Part shown: positions 15,001 to 27,336 of the stretch, in pieces
How the letters are laid out: each line of letters opens with the position of its first letter
How positions within the stretch are numbered: the first letter of the stretch is position 1
Assembly (NCBI RefSeq): GCF_004210375.1
Contig: NC_134833.1
Coordinates: 149,660,127-149,724,126, forward strand
Direction of reading: 5' to 3'
Source of the DNA: Tachypleus tridentatus
Lineage: Eukaryota; Arthropoda; Merostomata; Xiphosura; Limulidae
Length of the DNA: 64,000 bases
The notes under the pieces: model-generated
Seen by the model: the letters and a program-made list of their open reading frames with translations, nothing else
Databases searched by the model: none
What the model was told of the DNA's origin: nothing
Position numbers and translations under genes: made by a program

Positions 15001-18000
15001 CTCTAGTATAAAATGTTTAGCTACAACTAAAGTGTCTTGTTTTGGATTTCTAATATAAAATGTTTCTCTACAACTAAAGTGTCTTGTTCTGGACGTCTAG
15101 TATAAAATGTTTAGCTATAACTAAAGTGTGATGTTCTGGACCTCTAGTATAAAATGTTGATCTACAACTAAAGTGTCTTGTTCTGGACCTCTAGTATAAA
15201 ATGTTTATCTACAACTAAAGTGTCTTGTTCTGGACCTCTAGTATAAAATGTTTAGCTACAACTAAAGTGTCATATTCTGAACCTTTAGTTTAAAAATGTT
15301 TAGCTACAACTAAAGTGTCTTGTTCTGGACCTCTAGTATAAAATGTTTATCTACAACTAAAGTGTCTTGTTTTGGATTTCTATATAAAATGTTTAGCTAC
15401 AACTAAAGTGTTTTGTTCTGGACCTCTAGTATAAAATGTTTAGCTACAACTAAAGTGTCATGTTCTGGACCTCTAGTATAAAATGTCTAGCTACAACTAA
15501 AGTGTCTTGTTTTGGATTTCTAATATAAAATGTTTAGTTACAACTAAAGTGATTTGTTCTGGACCTCTAGTATAAAATGTTTAACTACAACAAAAGTGTC
15601 ATGTTCTGGACCTCCAGTATAAAATGTTTAGTTAGAACTAAAATGTCTTGTTCTGGACCTTTAGTATAAAATGTTTATCTACAACTAAAATGTCATATTC
15701 TGGACTTTTAGTATAAAATGTTTAGCTACAACTAAAGTATCTTGTTCTGGACATTTAGTATAAAATGTTTAGCTACAACTAAAGTGTCATGTTCTGGACC
15801 TCTAGTATAAAATGTCTAGCTACAACTAAAGTGTCTTGTTTTGGATTTCTAATTTAAAATGTTTAGTTACAACTAAAGTGATTTGTTCGGACCTCTAGTA
15901 TAAAATGTTTAGCTACAACTAAAGTATCTTGTTTTGGATTTCTAATATAAAATGTTTTTCTACAACTAAAGTGTCTTCTTCTGGACCTCTAGTATAAAAT
16001 GTTTAGCTACAACTAAAGTGTCATGTTCTGGACCTCTAGTATAAAATGTTTATCTACAACTAAAGTGTCTTGTTCTGGACCTCTAGTATAAAATGTTTAT
16101 CTACAACTAAAGTGTCTTGTTCTGGACCTCTAGTATAAAATGTTTAGCTACAACTAAAGTGTCATATTCTGGACCTTTAGTATAAAATGTTTAGCTACAA
16201 CTAAAGTGTTTTGTTCTGGACCTCTAGTATAAAATGTTTAGCTACAACTAAAGTGTCATATTCTGGACCTCTAGTATAAAATGTTTAGCTACAACTAAAG
16301 TGTCTTGTTCTGGACCTCTAGTATAAAATGTTTATCTACAACTAAAGTGTCTTGTTCTGGACCTCTAGTATAAAATGTTTATCTACAACTAAAGTGTCTT
16401 GTTTTGGATTTCTATATAAAATGTTTAGCAACAACTAAAGTTTTTTGTTCTGGACCTGTAGTATAAAATGTTTTGCTACAACTAAAGTGTCATGTTCTGG
16501 ACCTCTAGTATAAAATGTTTATCTACAACTAAAGTGTCTTGTTCTGGACCTCTAGTTTAAAATGTTTAGCTACAACTAAAGTGTCTTGTTCTGGACTTCT
16601 AGCATAAAATGTTTAGCTACAACTAAAGTGTCTTGTTCTGGACCTCTAGTATAAAATGTTTATCTACAACTAAAATGTCTTGTTTTGGATTTCTATATAA
16701 AATGTTCAGCTACAACTAAAGTATTTTGTTCTGGACCTCTAGTATAAAATGTTTAGCTACAACTAAAGTGTCATGTTCTGGACTTCTAGTATAAAATGTC
16801 TAGCTACAACTAAAGTGTCTTGTTTTGATTTCTAATATAAAATGTTTAGTTACAACTAAAGTGATTTGTTCTGGACCTCTAGTATAAAATGTTTAACTAC
16901 AACTAAAGTGTCTTGTTCTGGACCTTTAGTATAAAATGTTTAGCTACAACTAAAGTGTCATATTCTGGACCTTTAGTATAAAATGTTTAGCTACAACTAA
17001 AGTGTCTTGTTCTGGACCTCTAGTATAAAATGTTTATCTACAACTAAAATGTCTTGTTTTGGATTTCTATATAAAATGTTTAGCTACAACTAAAGTGTTT
17101 TGTTCTGGATCTTTAGTATAAAATGTTTAGCTACAACTAAAGTGTCATGTTCTGGACCTCTAGTATAAAATGTCTAGCTACAACTAAAGTGTCTTGTTTT
17201 GGATTTCTAGTATAAAATGTTTAGTTACAACTAAAGTGATTTGTTCTGGACCTCTACTATAAAATGTTTAACTACAACTAAAGTGTCATGTTCTGGACCT
17301 CTAGTATAAAATATTTAGTTACAACTAAAGTGTCTTGTTCTGGACCTTTAGTATAAAATGTTTATCTACAACTAAAGTGTCATATTCTGGACCCTTAGTA
17401 TAAATGTTTATCTACAACTAAAGTGTCTTGTTTTGGATTTCTTGTATAAAATGTTTAGCTACAACTAAACTGTTTTGTTCTGGATCTTTAGTATAAAATG
17501 TTTAGCTACAACTAAAGTGTCATGTTCTAGACCTCTAGTATAAAATGTCTAGCTACAACTAAAGTGTCTTGTTCTGGACCTCTAGTATAAAATGTTTATC
17601 TACAACTAAAGTGTCTTGTTCTGGACCTCTATTATAAAATGTTTATCAACAACTATAATGTCTTGTTTTGGATTTCTATATAAAATGTTTAGCAACAACT
17701 AAAGTTTTTTGTTCTGGACCTGTAGTATAAAATGTTTTGCTACAACTAAAGTGTCATGTTCTGGACCTCTAGTGTAAAATGTTTAGCTACAACTAAAGTG
17801 TCTTGTTCTGGACCTCTAGTATAAAATGTTTATCTACAACTAAAATGTCTTGTTTTAGATTTCTATATAAAATGTTTAGCTACAACTAAAGTGTTTTTGT
17901 TCTGGACCTCTAGTATAAAATGTTTAGCTACAACTAAAGTGTCATGTTCTGGACCTCTAGTATAAAATGTCTAGCTACAACTAAAGTGTCTTGTTTTGGA

Positions 18001-21000
18001 TTTCTAGTATAAAATGTTTAGTTACAACTAAAGTGATTTGTTCTGGACCTCTAGTATAAAATGTTTAACTACAACTAAAGTGTCATGTTCTGTACCTCTA
18101 GTATAAAATATTTAGTTTCAAATAAAGTGTCTTGTTCTAGACCTTTAGTATAAAATGTTTATCTACAACTAAAGTGTCATATTCTGGACCCTTAGTATAA
18201 AATGTTTATCTACAACTAAAGTGTCTTGTTTTGGATTTCTGTATAAAATGTTTAGCTACAACTAAACTGTTTTGTTCTGGATCTTTAGTATAAAATGTTT
18301 AGCTACAACTAAAGTGTCATGTTCTAGACCTCTAGTATAAAATGTCTAGCTACAACTAAAGTGTCTTGTTCTGGACCTCTAGTATAAAATGTTTATCTAC
18401 AACTAAAGTGTCTTGTTCTGGACCTCTATTATAAAATGTTTATCAACAACTATAATGTCTTGTTTTGGATTTCTATATAAAATGTTTAGCAACAACTAAA
18501 GTGTTTTGTTCTGGACCTGTAGTATAAAATGTTTTGCTACAACTAAAGTGTCATGTTCTGGACCTCTAGTGTAAAATGTTTAGCTACAACTAAAGTGTCT
18601 TGTTCTGGACCTCTAGTATAAAATGTTTATCTACAACTAAAATGTCTTGTTTTAGATTTCTATATAAAATGTTCAGCTACAACTAAAGTATTTTGTTCTG
18701 GACCTCTAGTATAAAATGTTTAGCTACAACTAAAGTGTCATGTTCTGGACTTCTAGTATAAAATGTTTAGCTACAACTAAAGTGTCTTGTTTTGATTTCT
18801 AATATAAAATGTTTAGTTACAACTAAAGTGATTTGTTCTGGACCTCTAGTATAAAATGTTTAACTACAACTAAAGTGTCTTGTTCTGGACCTTTAGTATA
18901 AAATGTTTATCTACAACTAAAGTGTCTTGTTCTGGACCTCTAGTATAAAATGTTTAGCTACAACTAAAGTGTCATGTTCTGGACCTTTAGTATAAAATGT
19001 TTAGCTACAACTAAAGTGTTTGTTCTGGACCTCTAGTATAAAATGTTTAGCTACAACTAAAGGGTCATGTTCTGGAACTCTAGTATAAAATATTTAGTTA
19101 CAACTAAAGTGTCTTGTTCTGGACCTTTAGTATAAAATGTTTATCCACAAGTAAAGTGTCTTGTTCTGGACCTCTAGTATAAAATGTCTAGCTACAACTA
19201 AAGTGTCATGTTCTGGACCTCTAGTATAAAATGTCTAGCTACAACTAAAGTGTCTTGTTTTGGATTTCTAATTTAAAATGTTTAGTTACAACTAAAGTGT
19301 CTTGTTCTGGACCTCTAGTATAAAATGTTTAGCTACAACTAAAGTGTCTTGTTTTGGATTTCTAATATAAAATGTTTTTCTACAACTAAAGTGTCTTGTT
19401 CTGGACCTCTAGTATAAAATGTTTAGCTACAACTAAAGTGTCATGTTCTGGACCTCTAGTATAAAATGTTTATCTACAACTAAAGTGTCTTGTTCTTGAC
19501 CTCTAGTATGAAATGTTTATCTACAATAAAGTGTCTTGTTCTGGACCTCTAGTATAAAATGTTTAGCTACAACTAAAGTGTCATATTCTGGACCTTTAGT
19601 ATAAAATGTTTAGCTACAACTAAAGTGTCATGTTCTGGACCTTTAGTATAAAATGTTTAGCTACAACTAAAGTGTCTTGTTTTGGATTTCTAATTTAAAA
19701 TGTTTAGTTACAACTAAAGTGATTTGTTCGGACCTCTAGTATAAAATGTTTAGCTACAACTAAAGTGTCTTGTTTTGGATTTCTAATATAAAATGTTTTT
19801 CTACAACTAAAGTGTCTTGTTCTGGACCTCTAGTATAAAATGTTTACTACAACTAAAGTGTCATGTTCTGGACCTCTAGTATAAAATGTTTATCTACAAC
19901 TAAAGTGTCTTGTTCTGGCCTCTAGTATAAAATGTTTATCTACAACTAAAGTGTCTTGTTCTGGTCGTCTAGTATAAAATGTTTAGCTAGAACTAAAGTG
20001 TCATATTCTGGACCTTTAGTATAAAATGTTTATCTACAACTAAAGTGTCTTGTTCTGGACCTCTAGTATAAAATGTTTATCTACAACTAAAGTGTCTTGT
20101 TCTGGCCTCTAGTATAAAATGTTTATCTACAACTAAAGTGTCTTGTTCTGGACTTCTAGCATAAAATGTTTAGCTACAACTAAAGTGTCTTGTTCTGGAC
20201 CTCTAGTATAAAATGTTTAGCTACAACTAAAGTGTCATGTTCTGGACCTCTAGTATAAAATGTTTATCTACAACTAAAGTGTCTTGTTCTGGCCTCTAGT
20301 ATAAAATGTTTATCTACAACTAAAGTGTCTTGTTCTGGCCTCTAGTATAAAATGTTTATCTACAACTAAAGTGTCTTGTTCTGGTCGTCTAGTATAAAAT
20401 GTTTAGCTAGAACTAAAGTGTCATATTCTGGACCTCTAGTATAAAATGTTTATCTACAATAAAGTGTCTTGTTCTGGACCTCTAGTATAAAATGTTTAGC
20501 TACAACTAAAGTGTCATATTCTGGACCTTTAGTATAAAATGTTTAGCTACAACTAAAGTGTCATATTCTGGACCTTTAGTATAAAATGTTTAGCTACAAC
20601 TAAAGTGTCTTGTTTTGGATTTCTAATTTAAAATGTTTAGTTACAACTAAAGTGATTTGTTCGGACCTCTAGTATAAAATGTTTAGCTACAACTAAAGTG
20701 TCTTGTTTTGGATTTCTAATATAAAATGTTTTTCTACAACTAAAGTGTCTTGTTCTGGACCTCTAGTATAAAATGTTTACTACAACTAAAGTGTCATGTT
20801 CTGGACCTCTAGTATAAAATGTTTATCTACAACTAAAGTGTCTTGTTCTGGCCTCTAGTATAAAATGTTTATCTACAACTAAAGTGTCTTGTTCTGGTCG
20901 TCTAGTATAAAATGTTTAGCTACAACTAAAGTGTCATATTCTGGACCTTTAGTATAAAATGTTTAGCTACAACTAAAGTGTTTTGTTCTGGACCTCTAGT

Positions 21001-23734
21001 ATAAAATGTTTAGCTACAACTAAAGTGTCATATTCTGGACCTCTAGTATAAAACGTTTAGCTACAACTAAAGTGTCATATTCTGGACCTCTAGTATAAAA
21101 TGTTTAGCTACAACTAAAGTGTCTTGTTCTGGACTTCTAATATAAAATGTTTATCTACAACTAAAGTGTCTTGTTCTGGACCTCTAGTATAAAATGTTTA
21201 TCTACAACTAAAGTGTCTTGTTTTGGATTTCTATATAAAATGTTTAGCAACAACTAAAGTTTTTTGTTCTGGACCTGTAGTATAAAATGTTTTGCTACAA
21301 CTAAAGTGTCATGTTCTGGACCTCTAGTATAAAATGTTTATCTACAACTAAAGTGTCTTGTTCTGGACCTCTAGTTTAAAATGTTTAGCTACAACTAAAG
21401 TGTCTTGTTCTGGACTTCTAGCATAAAATGTTTAGCTACAACTAAAGTGTATTGTTCTGGACCTCTAGTATAAAATGTTTATCTACAACTAAAATGTCTT
21501 GTTTTGGATTTCTATATAAAATGTTCAGCTACAACTAAAGTACTTTGTTCTGGACCTCTAGTATAAAATGTTTAGCTACAACCAAAGTGTCATGTTCTGG
21601 TCTTCTAGTATAAAATGTCTAGCTACAACTAAAGTGTCTTGTTTTGGATTTCTAATATAAAATGTTTAGTTACAACTAAAGTGATTTGTTCTGGACCTCT
21701 AGTATAAAATGTTTAACTACAACTAAAGTGTCTTGTTCTGGACCTTTAGTATAAAATGTTTATCTACAACTAAAGTGTCTTGTTATGGACCTCTAGTATA
21801 AAATGTTTAGCTACAACTAAAGTGTCATATTCTGGACCTTTAGTATAAAATGTTTAGCTACAACTAAAGTGTCTTGTTCTGGACCTCTAGTATAAAATGT
21901 CTAGCTACAACTAAAGTGTCATGTTCTGGACCTCTAGTATAAAATGTCTAGCTACAACTAAAGTATCTTGTTTTGGATTTCTAATTTAAAATGTTTAGTT
22001 ACAACTTAAGTGATTTGTTCGGACCTCTAGTATAAAATGTTTAGCTACAACTAAAGTGTCTTGTTTTGGATTTCTAATATAAAATGTTTTTCTACAACTA
22101 AAGTGTCTTGTTCTGGACCTCTAGTATAAAATGTTTAGCTACAACTAAAGTGTCATGTTCTGGACCTCTAGTATAAAATGTTTGTCTACAACTAAAGTGT
22201 CTTGTTCTGGACCTCTAGTATAAAATGTTTATCTACAATAAAGTGTCTTGTTCTGGACCTCTAGTATAAAATGTTTAGCTACAACTAAAGTGTCATATTC
22301 TGGACCTTTAGTATAAAATGTTTAGCTACAACTAAAGTGTCATATTCTGGACCTTTAGTATAAAATGTTTAGCTACAACTAAAGTGTCTTGTTTTGGATT
22401 TCTAATTTAAAATGTTTAGTTACAACTAAAGTGATTTGTTCGGACCTCTAGTATAAAATGTTTAGCTACAACTAAAGTGTCTTGTTTTGGATTTCTAATA
22501 TAAAATGTTTTTCTACAACTAAAGTGTCTTGTTCTGGACCTCTAGTATAAAATGTTTACTACAACTAAAGTGTCATGTTCTGGACCTCTAGTATAAAATG
22601 TTTATCTACAACTAAAGTGTCTTGTTCTGGACCTCTAGTATAAAATGTTTATCTACAACTAAAGTGTCTTGTTCTGGTCCTCTAGTATAAAATGTTTAGC
22701 TAGAACTAAAGTGTCATATTCTGGACCTTTAGTATAAAATGTTTAGCTACAACTAAAGTGTCTTGTTCTGGACCTCTAGTATAAAATGTTTAGGTACAAC
22801 TAAAGTGTCATATTCTCGACCTCTAGTATAAAACGTTTAGCTACAACTAAAGTGTCATATTCTGGACCTCTAGTATAAAATGTTTAGCTACAACTAAAGT
22901 GTCTTGTTCTGGACTTCTAGTATAAAATGTTTATCTACAACTTAAGTGTCTTGTTCTGGACCTCTAGTTTAAAATGTTTAGCTAGAACTAAAGTGTCTTG
23001 TTCTGGACTTCTAGCATAAAATGTTTAGCTACAACTAAAGTGTCATATTCTGGACCTCTAGTATAAAATGTTTAGCTACAACTAAAGTGTCTTGTTCTGG
23101 ACTTCTAGTATAAAATGTTTATCTACAACTAAAGTGTCTTGTTCTGGACCTCTAGTATAAAATGTTTATCTAACTAAAGTGTCTTGTTTTGGATTTCTAT
23201 ATAAAATGTTTAGCAACCACTAAAGTTTTTTGTTCTGGACCTGTAGTATAAAATGTTTTGCTACAACTAAAGTGTCATGTTCTGGACCTCTAGTATAAAA
23301 TGTTTATCTACAACTAAAGTGTCTTGTTCTGGACCTCTAGTTTAAAATGTTTAGCTACAACTAAAGTGTCTTGTTTTGGATTTCTATATACAATGTTTAG
23401 CTACAACTAAAGTTTTTTATTCTGGACCTGTAGTATAAAATGTTTAGCTACAACTGAAGTGTCATGTTCTGGAGCTCTAGTATAAAATGTCTAGCTACAA
23501 CTAAAGTGTCTTGTTTTGGATTTCTAATATAAAATGTTTAGTTACAACTAAAGTGATTTGTTTTGGACCTCTAGTATAAAATGTTTAGCTACAACTAAAG
23601 TGTCATGTTCTGGACCTTTAGTATAAAATGTTTATCTACAACTAAAGTGTCTTGTTTTGGATTTCTATATAAGATGTTTAGCTACAACTAAAGTGTCATG
23701 TTCTGGACTTCTATTATAAAATGTTTATCTACAA
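1..23734. repeat. Satellite array, 47-bp unit, about 500 copies
   Basis: A head-to-tail array fills the first 23.7 kb. The ordinary unit is 47 bp and contains the anchors TAGTATAAAATG, CTACAACTAAAGTG and TTCTGGACC. Common variants have TTTTGGATTTCTA in place of TTCTGGACCTCTA, CATGTTCTGG for CTTGTTCTGG, TTTATCTAC for TTTAGCTAC, and GTGATTTG for GTGTCTTG. The unit is AT-rich and every ordinary copy carries TATAAAA. Because 47 is not a multiple of 3 and stops occur in all frames, it has no coding capacity. The left boundary lies outside the window. The right boundary falls in a partial unit at about 23734. No transposon insertion interrupts the array, which is notable given how many lie just beyond it. 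I do not recognise the family and do not know whether it is centromeric, subtelomeric or interstitial. Confidence 0.98.
17256..18850. repeat. Higher-order duplication inside the satellite (about 793 bp, 17 units)
   Basis: Two consecutive blocks of about 793 bp share the same order of rare monomer variants. Examples are TTTAACTAC followed by a CATG unit and then TATTTAGTT (17265 and 18058), CTAAACTG with GGATCTTTAG (about 17465 and 18257), AACAACTATAATG (about 17647 and 18441), and the GGACCTGTAG plus TTTTGCTAC pair (about 17715 and 18510). The spacing is close to 17 monomers. This is recent segmental amplification within the array, as expected from unequal exchange. Confidence 0.85.
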
Positions 23735-24009
23735 GATAATCTCTTTTCTTATCTCCTTCTTACTTGCAGGTTTAGTACATTAAGTATTTTTGTAGACGAT
23801 GCTGTTTTAGTTCAGATTGTAATGTTTTTTCGCCATAGAGAGTTTTCTCGTCACGTCACGTGACATGGCAATGGATAAATTAAGAGGACTGGAAAAAAAG
23901 CAAATAACAACAATAAAACAGTCAACAGTTATGAGTTTCTTCAGACATCTAACATGTCAAAATTGTTAGTTGTGAGAAAATTACTGAACATCTAAACAGA
24001 AGAAACTTT
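23735..24009 (+). other. Satellite-flanking segment with a strong 3' splice-site-like sequence
   Basis: Immediately after the satellite a pyrimidine-rich tract (23741-23766) ends in ACTTGCAG at 23769, the textbook form of a metazoan 3' splice site. Read in one frame, the sequence after it stays open for about 33 codons to a TGA near 23862 (begins FSTLSIFVDD). No matching donor or recognisable protein was identified, so this is only a candidate terminal exon. A palindromic CACGTG lies near 23857. The remainder to 24009 shows nothing I can classify. Confidence 0.25.
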
Positions 24010-24225
24010 TATATGCAAAAACGGCTCGTTTGGGTTGAGAAAATATTTTACGTAGATGAGCGAACAACGTTTCGACCTTCTTCGGTCATCATCAGGTACA
24101 CAAAGAAAGAAAGAGGTAACTGACGAAGCTGACCACATGTTTGGAAGGGGTTGTGTAATATCTAACACCGCCCTCTACATTCCGACACTCAGTTTCTCAA
24201 CCCAAACGAGCCGTTTTTGCATATA
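24010..24225. mobile_element. Inverted-repeat element with perfect 33-bp arms
   Basis: The left arm (24010-24042) and right arm (24193-24225) are exact reverse complements over 33 bp. The interior carries CGTTTCGACCTTC then GGTCATCATCAGG, a motif seen in diverged form in the element at 60504-60713. On the minus strand this reads CTGATGA, a GACC/GGTC stem, then GAAAC, which resembles a hammerhead ribozyme core. A 60-codon open frame starts at 24056, but I regard it as fortuitous. No convincing target-site duplication was found. It abuts the reverse-transcriptase remnant that follows. Class uncertain: MITE-like, or a fragment of a Penelope-like terminal region. Confidence 0.7.
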
Positions 24226-24242
24226 TATTAAACGATAAAACT

Positions 24243-25530
24243 GACCCGAGAAAATTCTGGACACACCTTTAGACGACTTACCAACAATTCAGCCGCAATG
24301 AAACATCCTACACTTGAGTTCAATAATACAAGAACATATATAAATAAAGAAAAAGTCGGAACTTTGAAACACCAATCACAGAATACATTTAAAACAAAGT
24401 CACAAATTATATACTAAACAATAAAGAACAAGTTGAACCAATTTTCCCAACAAATATATCTGAGACAAACACAATACACATAACAAACTACGAAGACACG
24501 ATCCTAGCGAAAGAAATATCCATATACGAACTTCATGAAGCAATAAAAAAATACAAAAAACAAATCTCTTGGTGAAGATGAGATACAAGCCTTCTTTCTA
24601 AAAGAGGGCACTCCGAAATTGTTTGACCACCTAAAAGCACTTTTCAACTTATCACTATCCTCTTGATACATACTAGTTTTTTGGAAGCATGCTAATGTAT
24701 TAACGTTCCACAAGGAAGGAAAGTCAGCCAATAAACCTAATAGCTACCGACCAGTCAACTTGACCAGCTGTGTAGGCAAAATTGTAGAACGCATAATTAG
24801 CAATAGACTCTCCACATACTTGGAAATAACTTCTAAGTTACCTGAAGAGCAAAATGGTTTCAGAAAATTTAGAGAAACATTGAACATTTAGTCAGACTAA
24901 CTGACTAACAGTATTTAACACTGTATGGCACAATGGTCTACGTTCCGTATACATGAAACGTGACTACCACGTGGAATTCTTCACTGGTTGTCTAACTTTC
25001 TGGTAAACAGAAAATGTAGAGGGAACCTTTTCAGAGTACTTTACTCCAGAAGCTGGTGTCCCTCATGGAGGGGTGGTTAGCCCTATACTCTTCATCATGT
25101 ATGGAAACAATTTGGCATTGAAGGATCCTAATTATGGATTCTCCCCATAGTTCACTAATGATATGGCAGTCTGGAAAAAATGCTACAACACCAACATTAG
25201 TAGCCACAAACATACAACCACAACTAAATAGAATAAGCGAATACTGTCAAAAATATAGAATAAAAATAAATACAGCAAAAACACAACTTGTCGTTTTTAC
25301 AAAGCTGACAAAATACAAAAAAACTACAGTCTGAAATATATATGAATGGAACATTACTTCAGACTGTCACATCGGCAAAATTTCTAGGCCTAACCTATGA
25401 TTCAAAGTTAACATGGATTAACCATGTAAATGAAATTAAAACTAAACTTGCTTGGCAACAATATTACCAATCACCAGTATTAAACAAACACCTAGTATGT
25501 TGTTGATACTTACACTTAAGAATCTTCTAC
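24243..25530 (+). pseudogene. Jockey-like non-LTR retrotransposon reverse transcriptase remnant
   Basis: The plus strand encodes, in broken frames, a reverse transcriptase of the jockey/I type. In order: DPRKFWTHL near 24245 (start of the RT-proximal region); an open stretch of about 65 codons at 24676-24870 with SYRPVNLTSCVGKIVERII and LPEEQNGFRK (fingers); GVPHGGVVSPILFIMY near 25056 (normally GVPQGS.LSPxLF); FTNDMAVW near 25150 (normally YADD or FADD); NTAKTQLVVF near 25270; and FLGLTYDSKLTW near 25380 (thumb). Several stops and at least two frame changes separate these blocks, and the first catalytic Asp of the xADD box reads Asn. No endonuclease domain, ORF1, poly(A) tail or target duplication was found, so the copy is dead and 5'-truncated or disrupted by the adjacent inverted-repeat element. 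Clade assignment is by motif resemblance only. Confidence 0.85.
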
Positions 25531-26123
25531 AATTTTCAAGAACAGGCAGGACTTGTACAATACATAGCCAACAATATATGTCATTACCATAAAAGAAAAC
25601 TAACTGAATCAAATGTAGGCACTAAGATGAATGTATAACAGTAAATCTGTTACAGTAGTTAATTAATTATTTTTTCTTTACCGTACGAGTTTTACACGGA
25701 ATTCTAGGCTAAAGATTTAGGCCTACTGATAAAGGCATAACTAAGAATTATCTCCGGTTCAGATGAAAGGCTAGATTTTTGAATTTATGACCTTGACAAG
25801 TACATTGAATATGTGAGACTTTAAAAAGTTATATTACTTAATAAAGCTTCGAAATTCAAGTTTCAGTTTCTTAGATATTCTAACTACCAACATTCAGGAG
25901 CGGCAGAATAGGAGGGAGATGCTTGTTGGTATTGAAACTAACCTTAAACGTATTGAAGCTAACCCTAAACGTATTTAAACTAACCCTAAACGTGACTTCA
26001 TCTCCCTGATAGCCCCTAAAAAATTTATTTTGTTATGTGGACGACGTTAGATAATTTGATTATTATTCTCCTATTGAGGATAATAAAACCAATACACGTG
26101 ATTACGTTCTTACTGTTCAGACT
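25531..26123. other. No recognisable gene; small 22-bp triplication
   Basis: AT-rich sequence. The only structure I see is three imperfect 22-bp copies at about 25937-26002, each containing CTAACCCTAAACGT or a close variant. The rest is unclassified. Confidence 0.5.
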
Positions 26124-26134
26124 GGTTATCTTCC

Positions 26135-26383
26135 CGACTCGTAATCCGAGGGTCGCGGGTTCGCGCCCGCGTCGCGCTAAACATGCTCGCCCTCCCAGCC
26201 GTGGGGGTGTATAATGTGACGGTCAATCCCACTATTCGTTGGTAAAGAGTAGCCCAAGAGTTGGCGGTGGGTGGTGATGACTAGCTGCCTTCCCTCTAGT
26301 CTTACACTGCTAAATTAGGGACGGCTAGCACAGATAGCCCTCGAGTAGCTTTGTGCGAAATTTCCAAACAAACAAACAAACAA
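26135..26383 (+). mobile_element. SINE family 1 (tRNA-Thr-like head), 5'-truncated, with 11-bp TSD
   Basis: The head keeps the anticodon-arm region (CGACTCGTAATCCGAGG) and a B-box-like GGTTCGCGCCC but lacks the first half of the tRNA region. The body includes CTATTCGTTGGTAAAGAGTAG and GGCGGTGGGTGGTGATGAC. The tail is (AAAC)n. The flanks carry a perfect direct repeat GGTTATCTTCC at 26124-26134 and 26384-26394. Truncation at the 5' end plus a target duplication is the signature of LINE-driven reverse transcription. Confidence 0.93.
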
Positions 26384-26858
26384 GGTTATCTTCCTAAATA
26401 CTGTATGTGGTCAACATCGAGTGCTGCAGAGTGTAGCTCTATGTCTTTATTTTTAATTAGCCCAAGTTAATACTGCACATAATAAATTAGTTAATTACTA
26501 AGTTTAAAGTTTCTGTAAAATTACTAATTAATTTTATTTTCTTTTACCTCCTTTTACTTTCCCACAGTTGTTCGGTTGCTTCAACTGACTTTTTTACGTT
26601 TATCTGTTGTCCGGTTTTGTTTGTCTACTTAATGTATTCCATAATATTGTAGTAATTTATTATGTTTTAGACGATTTCCTTATAGAGTATTTGATAACAA
26701 AAATGTTAAGTCCAGTCCACGTAAGGACAAAGAATTATTTATTTTTTCGATAATATTTACTACACGATACGTTTACTTCGCGCATTGTAGGCCTGGCTTT
26801 AGAAACAAATCTTTTAACGTAAGTTCTGAAATTGTATTTAGCCTAGATACACTAATGA

Positions 26859-26991
26859 GTCCCCAATTGGCACAGTAGTAAGTTTACGGATTTACAACGT
26901 TAAAATCAGGGGTTTGATTCCCCTCGGTGGGCTGAGCAGATAGCTCTTTGTGGCTTTGGTATACGAAAAACACACAAACACACACACACAA
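26859..26991 (+). mobile_element. SINE family 3 (tRNA-Val-like head), triplication copy 1
   Basis: The head reads GTCCCCAATTGGCACAG, then GGATTTACAACG (a tRNA anticodon-loop-like TTTACAA) and a B-box-like GGTTTGATTCC. The tail has GCAGATAGCTCTTTGTGGC and ends in a CA-rich run. It is short and lacks the long body of family 1. Confidence 0.85.
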
Positions 26992-27101
26992 GATAATATT
27001 TACTACACGATACGTTTACTTCGCGCATTGTAGGCCTGGCTTTAGAAACAAATCTTTTAACGTAAGTTCTGAAATTGTATTTAGCCTAGATACACTAATG
27101 A

Positions 27102-27226
27102 GTCCCCAATTGGCACAGTAGTAAGTTTACGGATTTACAACGTTAAAATCAGGGGTTTGATTCCCCTCGGTGGGATGAGCAGATAGCTCTTTGTGGCTTT
27201 GGTATACGAAAAACACACACACACAA
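27102..27226 (+). mobile_element. SINE family 3, triplication copy 2
   Basis: Nearly identical to the copy at 26859, with GGGATGAGC for GGGCTGAGC and a shorter CA tail. It lies inside the second 240-bp tandem unit, so it arose by duplication and not by independent insertion. Confidence 0.85.
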
Positions 27227-27336
27227 GATAATATTTACTACACGATACGTTTACTTCGCGCATTGTAGGCCTGGCTTTAGAAACAAATCTTTTAACGTAA
27301 GTTCTGAAATTGTATTTAGCCTAGATACACTAATGA

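Noticed and set aside
1..23734. CRISPR-like array
   Set aside because: There are no unique spacers. The whole 47-bp period is conserved and the sequence is eukaryotic.
24056..24238. Small protein-coding gene
   Set aside because: It lies within the inverted-repeat element and its end reads into the right arm.
25937..26002. CTAACCCTAAACG repeats resembling telomeric DNA
   Set aside because: There are only three diverged 22-bp copies, and the motif is not a run of the arthropod TTAGG repeat.
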